The notes beneath the pieces were generated by a model, which saw only the letters and a program-made list of their open reading frames with translations, was not told where the DNA came from and made no database searches. Of a stretch of 11,230 bases of DNA, positions 6,504 to 11,230 are shown piece by piece; within the stretch, counting starts at the first letter, position 1; every line of letters starts with the position of its first letter. A program made the position numbers and the translations under genes. Source of the stretch: an uncultured Flavobacteriales bacterium (GTDB lineage Bacteria; Bacteroidota; Bacteroidia; Flavobacteriales_D; Sanyastnellaceae); the NCBI GenBank assembly GCA_938003665.1, contig CALKYI010000295.1:1-11230 (forward strand), written 5' to 3'.

Positions 6504-7703
6504 ATGCCGGACATTTCTGCCAAGGGCAAGGCCATGCCCGATAGCCCGATTCGCAAGCTTGCCCCCTTCGCAAACGCCGCCAAGGAACGCGGCACGCACG
6601 TCATTCATTTGAATATTGGCCAACCGGACATCGCGACACCCGAGGTGGCGATGGAAGCGGTGCGCAACTTGGACCGTACCGTATTGGAGTACAGCCCGAG
6701 CGAGGGATTTGCTCGGTACCGGGAGCGGTTGGCTGGTTACTACAACGGAGTCGGGGTGGACGTGACGGCCGATGAGGTGCTGGTAACCACGGGTGGTTCC
6801 GAGGCGTTGGTGTTTGCCTTCATGTCGTGCCTGGACGCTGGCGATGAAGTCATCATACCCGAGCCATTTTATGCGAATTACAACGGTTTTGCCACATTGG
6901 CGGGCATCAAAATTGTTCCCGTCACGGCGCGCATTGAAGATGGGTTTTCGCTCCCGCCCATGGCGGAATTTGAGCGGGCCATTACCGATCGCACGAAGGC
7001 CATTTTGATTTGCAACCCAGGCAATCCTACAGGAACCAAGTACCCAGATTCAGCGCTGGAGGCGTTGGCTGCACTGGTGCAAGAGAAGGATTTGTTCCTG
7101 TTCGCCGACGAAGTCTACCGGGAATTCACTTATGATGGATCGAATGCCCGCAGCGTCCTGACGGTTCCCGGGCTGGAGCAGCACGCTGTGGTCGTAGATA
7201 GTGTCTCCAAGCGATATTCCATGTGCGGCGCACGCATCGGTGCCTTGGTGACACGAAACCAAGAAGTTCGCCGCACGGCGATGAAATTCGCTATGGCCCG
7301 ATTGAGTCCGCCGACGCTCGCGCAGATTGCTGCTGAAGCCGCTCTCGACACCCCGGATGCCTACTTTGATGAGGTACGCACTTCTTACCGTGATCGACGC
7401 GATGCCTTGGTTGATGGACTCACCGCTATCGAGGGGGTCACGTGCCCAAAGCCGGGCGGGGCTTTTTACGCAGTTGCCAAGTTGCCCATTGACGATGCGG
7501 ATGCGTTCTGCCAGTGGATGCTCGAGTCGTTCGAACACGAAGGAGCGACCGTGATGATGGCTCCGAATACAGGCTTTTACGCTACGCCGGGCCTCGGCAG
7601 GCAGGAGGTCCGAATGGCGTATGTTCTTGAACGTGAGGAAATTGAAAAGGCAGTGGTGTGCCTCCGGGCGGCCTTATCCGAATACCCGGGCACGGTGAAG
7701 TGA
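6504..7703 (+). CDS. Pyridoxal-phosphate-dependent class I aminotransferase (aspartate aminotransferase-like)
   Basis: The frame can be opened at a TTG (6483), but the ATG at 6504 gives the familiar start MPDISAKGKAMPDSPIRKL and a 399-residue protein, the usual size for fold-type I aminotransferases. Key residues are visible: NPGNPTG (171-177), Asp202 in ADEVY for the PLP ring nitrogen, Lys236 in SVSKRYSMCGARIG as the Schiff-base lysine, and Arg370 in RQEVRMAY as the probable substrate carboxylate-binding arginine. It should exchange amino groups between an amino acid and a 2-oxo acid. The exact substrate cannot be read off, although the subgroup resembles bacterial aspartate aminotransferases. 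It is the last gene of the five-gene run, 23 nt after the acetyltransferase. No clear terminator follows. Confidence 0.93.
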   Translation: MPDISAKGKAMPDSPIRKLAPFANAAKERGTHVIHLNIGQPDIATPEVAMEAVRNLDRTVLEYSPSEGFARYRERLAGYYNGVGVDVTADEVLVTTGGSEALVFAFMSCLDAGDEVIIPEPFYANYNGFATLAGIKIVPVTARIEDGFSLPPMAEFERAITDRTKAILICNPGNPTGTKYPDSALEALAALVQEKDLFLFADEVYREFTYDGSNARSVLTVPGLEQHAVVVDSVSKRYSMCGARIGALVTRNQEVRRTAMKFAMARLSPPTLAQIAAEAALDTPDAYFDEVRTSYRDRRDALVDGLTAIEGVTCPKPGGAFYAVAKLPIDDADAFCQWMLESFEHEGATVMMAPNTGFYATPGLGRQEVRMAYVLEREEIEKAVVCLRAALSEYPGTVK

Positions 7704-7710
7704 CAGAAGG

Positions 7711-7741
7711 TTGGGCAGGCGGATGTGCATTTGTATCTTCC
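7711..7741 (+). promoter_or_regulatory. Candidate Bacteroidota-type promoter for the PNGase F-like gene
   Basis: TTG (7711-7713) and TATCTTCC (7734-7741) are separated by 20 nt, the same spacing as in the rpsF promoter. The -7 box keeps the TAnnTT core but has CC where the consensus has TG. It lies 23 nt before the start codon, in the 61-nt gap after the aminotransferase. A 6-bp inverted repeat, GGCAGG (7714-7719) and CCTGCC (7741-7746), brackets the spacer and could be an operator or a coincidence. Confidence 0.45.
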
Positions 7742-7764
7742 CTGCCAAACCAGAATCACGAACC

Positions 7765-10700
7765 ATGCGATTTACCCTTGCTGTCCTGTTTTGTGCCTTG
7801 ATAAGCACAAGTTCGATTGCTCAAGATCCCGATACTACGTGGATCCAAACCTTCACCTGGGAAGCCCAAAACAATCCCGAAACGGCGTACGATAGTCCGG
7901 GTCGACGTTGGTTTGATTTCCCCGCGAGCGACAATGACAGCACTTACCAAAAGGTTTTGATGTACTATAACCTCAAGTGTTTTGAGGACGGCACGGCGGG
8001 GAACTTGGGCTACGCCTGCGGCGAGTGGGACTACTTGACGTACACGTATTTGTTTGATCACACCGGGATGATGGACAGCAATTTGCTGACCCATCCGCAC
8101 TGGTTGATCGACGACCTCGATTTCATGTCGGACACATTGGTAACCGACGTCGCGCAGGTTCCTGTTGATACCGTGCGATGGACCTACGACAGTTACGAGA
8201 TCACTGGCGCCGTCTCGATGGGCGCCGCGGATGGCGCTTCGACTGCGGCGTCATCTGAACTCGGATGGGACAGTGGCCGGGGCCGCATGCAATGGCTGTG
8301 GACGGCGGATGAGTTGCAGGCCATGGGCTGGAACGGTACGCCCGGCGAAGGTATTGAATGGCCAGCAGTCGCATACTTGGTGGATGCCCGGGATGCCGTG
8401 CAGTGGAACCTTTACTGGTCGGAGGCTGACACATTGGATGGCTTCCACACGGGGCCGGTGGCTGCCTCAAGCAAGGTGTCGGATGCTTCGACGCCGGGGC
8501 GTTTTGTGTTGGATGCTCCGCTGGAGTGGGACGGCGCGAGCCACCTCGTTGTTGAGGTGTTGATGCAATTGGATGAGGCGCCCGCTTGGGAAAGCGATTG
8601 GGCGGGTGATTCTGCTCCACAAAAGACATGGCAGGCCACCACGGCCGGAAGCTATGTGCACTTCGATGGCAACGACCGCATCGAGGTAGCGGTAGAGGAA
8701 ATCAACGCCATTGAAGACGCCGTGACGGTCGAGTTCTGGTCCCGCGGGACGCCTGAATTCCAGCCGGAAAACAACTCGATTTGCGAAGGCATGAACGCCA
8801 GCAACCAGCGCGAAATCAACATTCACTTGCCGTGGTCCAACGGCCGCATCTACTGGGATGCCGGAGGTGTAGGAGGGTACGACCGCATTGATCAAGCGGC
8901 CAGCGCCAACCAGTACGAGGGCGAATGGCACCACTGGGCCTTCACGAAAGACGTTGCCACGGAAACCATGGCCATCTACTTCGACGGGGCTCTGTGGCAT
9001 TCGGGAACCGACAAAGACAACTTGTTTGGCGAAATGGTCCGCTTCCACATCGGATGCAATGGAAACGGGGGCAACGACTACCGAGGGGACGTCGATGAAT
9101 TCCGCATGTGGAACGCGGCGTTGACACCGACGACGGTGGCTGATTTTTACAACCGGTCCGTGGACGCATCTCATCCCAATGCGGACGATTTGTTGCTCGA
9201 AGTCTCGATGGACATCAATGCTGACATCCATGCCATCGGCGATGGAGTGACGCATTTCTCGCATGGCAATGCTGGGGCACGCGCATACGCGGCGAATGAA
9301 GCGTTTTGGCACCCCGGGGAGATGCCGCAAGGCGTTCGTCCAAGTTTGATCTGGTGGTCCGGTGATGCCGTTGTGGCGGACCCGGTGGTGGTGGATCACA
9401 TTGAGGCCATTCCGGCGACGAGCATTGCGGAGTGGGCGGTACAAGGCAACGCTGTCTCATGGGAATCACTGGAGTACGGCTGGCCTGCGGAGACCGTTCG
9501 TACGACCCGCACCCCAGATGGCGAAGTGCTCGCGACGTACCCGCTTGAGGGCGATGCGACGGCGTTCCTCAATGATACCTTGACGTATTTCTCGGTGCCT
9601 TTTGAAGTGGTGGACCGCTACGAATTGGCCCGGTACATCACGCCGTATGGCATTGGACTGACGTTGGACGATGATGGCTGGACCTGGATTTTTGACGTGT
9701 CGGATTACGTGCATTTGCTGCGCGATAGCGTTGAGCTGCAGGCCGGTAATTGGCAAGAGCTGTTGGACATGAAATTCGCATTTGTGCACGGCACGCCGCC
9801 GCGGGACGTGAAGCGAATGGATGCCTTCTGGAAAGGCCAATACGCGCTGTCGACATTTGACGGCAACGTAACTGATCACGCGTTCACCCCGCAAGAAGGC
9901 GAATCCATGTTCCGATTGAAAACCCGCGCAAGTGGGCACGGCTTTGGGTCTGGAAACAACTGCGCGGAATTCTGCTACAACACGCATTCGGTCAAGGTCA
10001 ACGGCGACACCCAGTGGAGCTGGGAAATCATGCGCGAATGCGCGGACAACGCGCTCTATCCCCAAGGCGGCACGTGGATTTACGACCGGGCCGGTTGGTG
10101 CCCAGGCGCCGTGGTGGATACGAAGGATTTCGAGTTGACCCCATTGGTGGCTGGTCAAGAGGAATTCTCAGTGGATTACGACATCACCTACGACCCCGAC
10201 GGGAACTATCGCTTCGAGGGCCAAATCGTCGCATACGGCGATCCCAACATGGAATACGATGTGGAGATCAGTCAGATCTTATCGCCCTCCGACGACAAGT
10301 TGGAATCGCGGTGGAACCCCATCTGCGAATCACCGACCGTGCGGATCCGCAACAACGGTTCCCAGCCATTGACTTCCTGCCAGTTCAGCTACGGCATCGA
10401 AGGTGGTGCTACATCCACGTATGAGTGGATAGGCAACTTGGCCTTCCTCGAGTCGGTTGAAGTGGATTTGCCCTACGATGATCCCACCTTGTACGAAGGG
10501 GACAATGAAGAGTGGGTGCTGTTCGAGGTCGAAGTCAATCAGCCCAACGGCATGGTCGATGAGGAGCCGCGCAATAACAAAGCGAATTCCCGATTCCACC
10601 GTGTGCCCACGTGGTCGTACCCCGATTTGGATGACAACCGACTCATCGTGTGGACCAAAACCAACCAGGTGGCATGGGAGACTTCGGTTGAGTTGCTTGA

Positions 10701-11202
10701 TGCCGCCGGAAATGTGGTGTGGGAGCGAGGGTACCCCACCGCCAACACGACGTTCAAAGACACCTTGTCCCTCAACCAGGGCTGCTACCGATTCACCATC
10801 AACGATGTGGGCGACGACGGCCAAAGCTTCTGGGCCAACAGCGACGGTTCCGGATACACGCGCCTGAAAAAAGTGGCAGGGGGGAACTTTATCAATTTCG
10901 AACCTGATTTCGGGAAGTACATCTCCCAAGCGTTTTTCTTCCAGACCAATCTGGTTGCTGTGGAGGAAGAGCTGCCGGTTTCGCCAGCCTCGATGGTGGT
11001 GTTCCCGAATCCGTCAGACGGCGTGTTCCAAGTGTCCCTCGGTGGATTCCAGGCCGGACAGGCGCTCGATTGGCAATGCTACGATGCCATGGGAAGGCTG
11101 ATTCAGTCGGGCCAGTGGCACGTTCAATCTGGGCTGTTGCAAACCGTGGATCTGTCAACCCTGCCAGCTGGAACCTATGCCCTTGTCTGTTTCGATGGAT
11201 GA
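7765..11202 (+). CDS. Secreted peptide-N-glycosidase F-related protein with LamG insertion and T9SS sorting domain
   Basis: The ATG at 7765 gives 1145 residues with a signal peptide (1-20, ending SSIAQ); an earlier opening at 7711 would bury the signal peptide. PNGase F removes N-linked glycans from asparagine. Its N-terminal domain appears in two pieces: about 60-100, with CGEWD (85-89; Asp89 aligns with catalytic Asp60), and about 615-695, with RYITPYGIG and AFVHGTP. Between them lie about 510 extra residues: a beta-sandwich-like region (about 172-267) and a LamG jellyroll (about 296-465). The C-terminal PNGase F domain (about 714-825) has CAEFC (733-737; Glu735 aligns with Glu206) and YDRAGWCPG (773-781). 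Cysteines 72, 85, 733, 737, 759 and 779 match the three PNGase F disulfides. No acidic residue is evident where Glu118 should be. A CARDB-like region (about 835-948), a further beta domain (950-1060) and a T9SS type A domain (from about 1079) follow. The stop cuts the last short. Confidence 0.85.
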   Translation: MRFTLAVLFCALISTSSIAQDPDTTWIQTFTWEAQNNPETAYDSPGRRWFDFPASDNDSTYQKVLMYYNLKCFEDGTAGNLGYACGEWDYLTYTYLFDHTGMMDSNLLTHPHWLIDDLDFMSDTLVTDVAQVPVDTVRWTYDSYEITGAVSMGAADGASTAASSELGWDSGRGRMQWLWTADELQAMGWNGTPGEGIEWPAVAYLVDARDAVQWNLYWSEADTLDGFHTGPVAASSKVSDASTPGRFVLDAPLEWDGASHLVVEVLMQLDEAPAWESDWAGDSAPQKTWQATTAGSYVHFDGNDRIEVAVEEINAIEDAVTVEFWSRGTPEFQPENNSICEGMNASNQREINIHLPWSNGRIYWDAGGVGGYDRIDQAASANQYEGEWHHWAFTKDVATETMAIYFDGALWHSGTDKDNLFGEMVRFHIGCNGNGGNDYRGDVDEFRMWNAALTPTTVADFYNRSVDASHPNADDLLLEVSMDINADIHAIGDGVTHFSHGNAGARAYAANEAFWHPGEMPQGVRPSLIWWSGDAVVADPVVVDHIEAIPATSIAEWAVQGNAVSWESLEYGWPAETVRTTRTPDGEVLATYPLEGDATAFLNDTLTYFSVPFEVVDRYELARYITPYGIGLTLDDDGWTWIFDVSDYVHLLRDSVELQAGNWQELLDMKFAFVHGTPPRDVKRMDAFWKGQYALSTFDGNVTDHAFTPQEGESMFRLKTRASGHGFGSGNNCAEFCYNTHSVKVNGDTQWSWEIMRECADNALYPQGGTWIYDRAGWCPGAVVDTKDFELTPLVAGQEEFSVDYDITYDPDGNYRFEGQIVAYGDPNMEYDVEISQILSPSDDKLESRWNPICESPTVRIRNNGSQPLTSCQFSYGIEGGATSTYEWIGNLAFLESVEVDLPYDDPTLYEGDNEEWVLFEVEVNQPNGMVDEEPRNNKANSRFHRVPTWSYPDLDDNRLIVWTKTNQVAWETSVELLDAAGNVVWERGYPTANTTFKDTLSLNQGCYRFTINDVGDDGQSFWANSDGSGYTRLKKVAGGNFINFEPDFGKYISQAFFFQTNLVAVEEELPVSPASMVVFPNPSDGVFQVSLGGFQAGQALDWQCYDAMGRLIQSGQWHVQSGLLQTVDLSTLPAGTYALVCFDG

Positions 11203-11230
11203 GGTAAAAAATTGAGCACGAAGGTTCAAA
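11203..11230 (+). other. In-frame continuation of the T9SS sorting domain beyond the TGA
   Basis: After the TGA at 11200-11202 the same frame stays open to the window edge and reads GKKLSTKVQ. T9SS type A domains normally end a few residues beyond the GTYxL motif with a lysine-rich final strand of this form, so these nine codons look like the lost end of the protein above. The sequence ends before any following stop, so the full length of the continuation cannot be seen. Confidence 0.5.

Noticed and set aside
7711..7764. Eighteen-residue N-terminal extension of the PNGase F-like protein
   Set aside because: It would place Arg/Cys-rich residues ahead of a good signal peptide and would be coded by the promoter region.
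7704..7764. Intrinsic terminator after the aminotransferase
   Set aside because: The GGCAGG/CCTGCC repeat has a 21-nt loop and no T run after it, so it does not look like a terminator.
8467..9444. 325-codon minus-strand open frame inside the PNGase F-like gene
   Set aside because: It is antisense to the well-supported LamG region and shows no signal, motif or initiation context of its own.
1..11230. CRISPR arrays, tRNA or rRNA genes, insertion sequences, integrase or attachment sites
   Set aside because: No spaced direct repeats, cloverleaf-like sequence, transposase or recombinase motif, or long terminal inverted repeats were seen. The ribosomal and replication genes indicate ordinary chromosomal context.

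Overview
The window looks like a chromosomal segment of a Bacteroidota bacterium, most likely a Flavobacteriia-like lineage with fairly high GC. Four things point there: two promoter candidates of the Bacteroidota type (TTG, 20-nt spacer, TAnnTTTG-like -7 box); almost no Shine-Dalgarno sites in front of the genes; a TonB-dependent receptor with an N-terminal carboxypeptidase-regulatory-like domain; and a secreted protein with a type IX secretion (T9SS) type A C-terminal sorting domain. DnaX also lacks the usual zinc-binding cysteines, which I recall being common in Flavobacteriia. All identifications are by eye, without database searches.

Layout. On the minus strand at the left edge is the conserved ribosomal operon rpsF-rpsR-rplI (S6, S18, L9; L9 cut by the window edge), with a good promoter. 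Divergent from it, across about 130 bp that holds two adjacent palindromes, is dnaX (DNA polymerase III tau/gamma). It carries a run of ten A residues ending in the heptamer A AAA AAG, exactly where the clamp-loader domains end. Both alternative frames hit a stop within a few codons, so a short gamma-like product is strongly suggested. An intrinsic terminator follows.

Next is a tight five-gene plus-strand run with gaps of 3 to 23 nt: a TonB-dependent receptor, a small unrecognised two-helix membrane protein, an HslR/Hsp15-like S4 RNA-binding protein, a GNAT acetyltransferase and a class I PLP aminotransferase. These look co-transcribed but have no obvious common pathway.

The last gene has its own candidate promoter. 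It encodes an 1145-residue secreted protein related to peptide-N-glycosidase F (PNGase F). The two-part PNGase F fold is recognisable, with two catalytic acids and all six disulfide cysteines in place, but it is split by about 510 extra residues containing a beta-sandwich-like region and a LamG domain. The ORF ends at a TGA inside the T9SS sorting domain, and the nine codons after the TGA read as the missing end of that domain. This could be a nonsense mutation, a base error or readthrough.

Most interesting points: the dnaX recoding site, the interrupted PNGase F architecture with one apparently missing acidic residue, and the TGA that cuts off the sorting signal.
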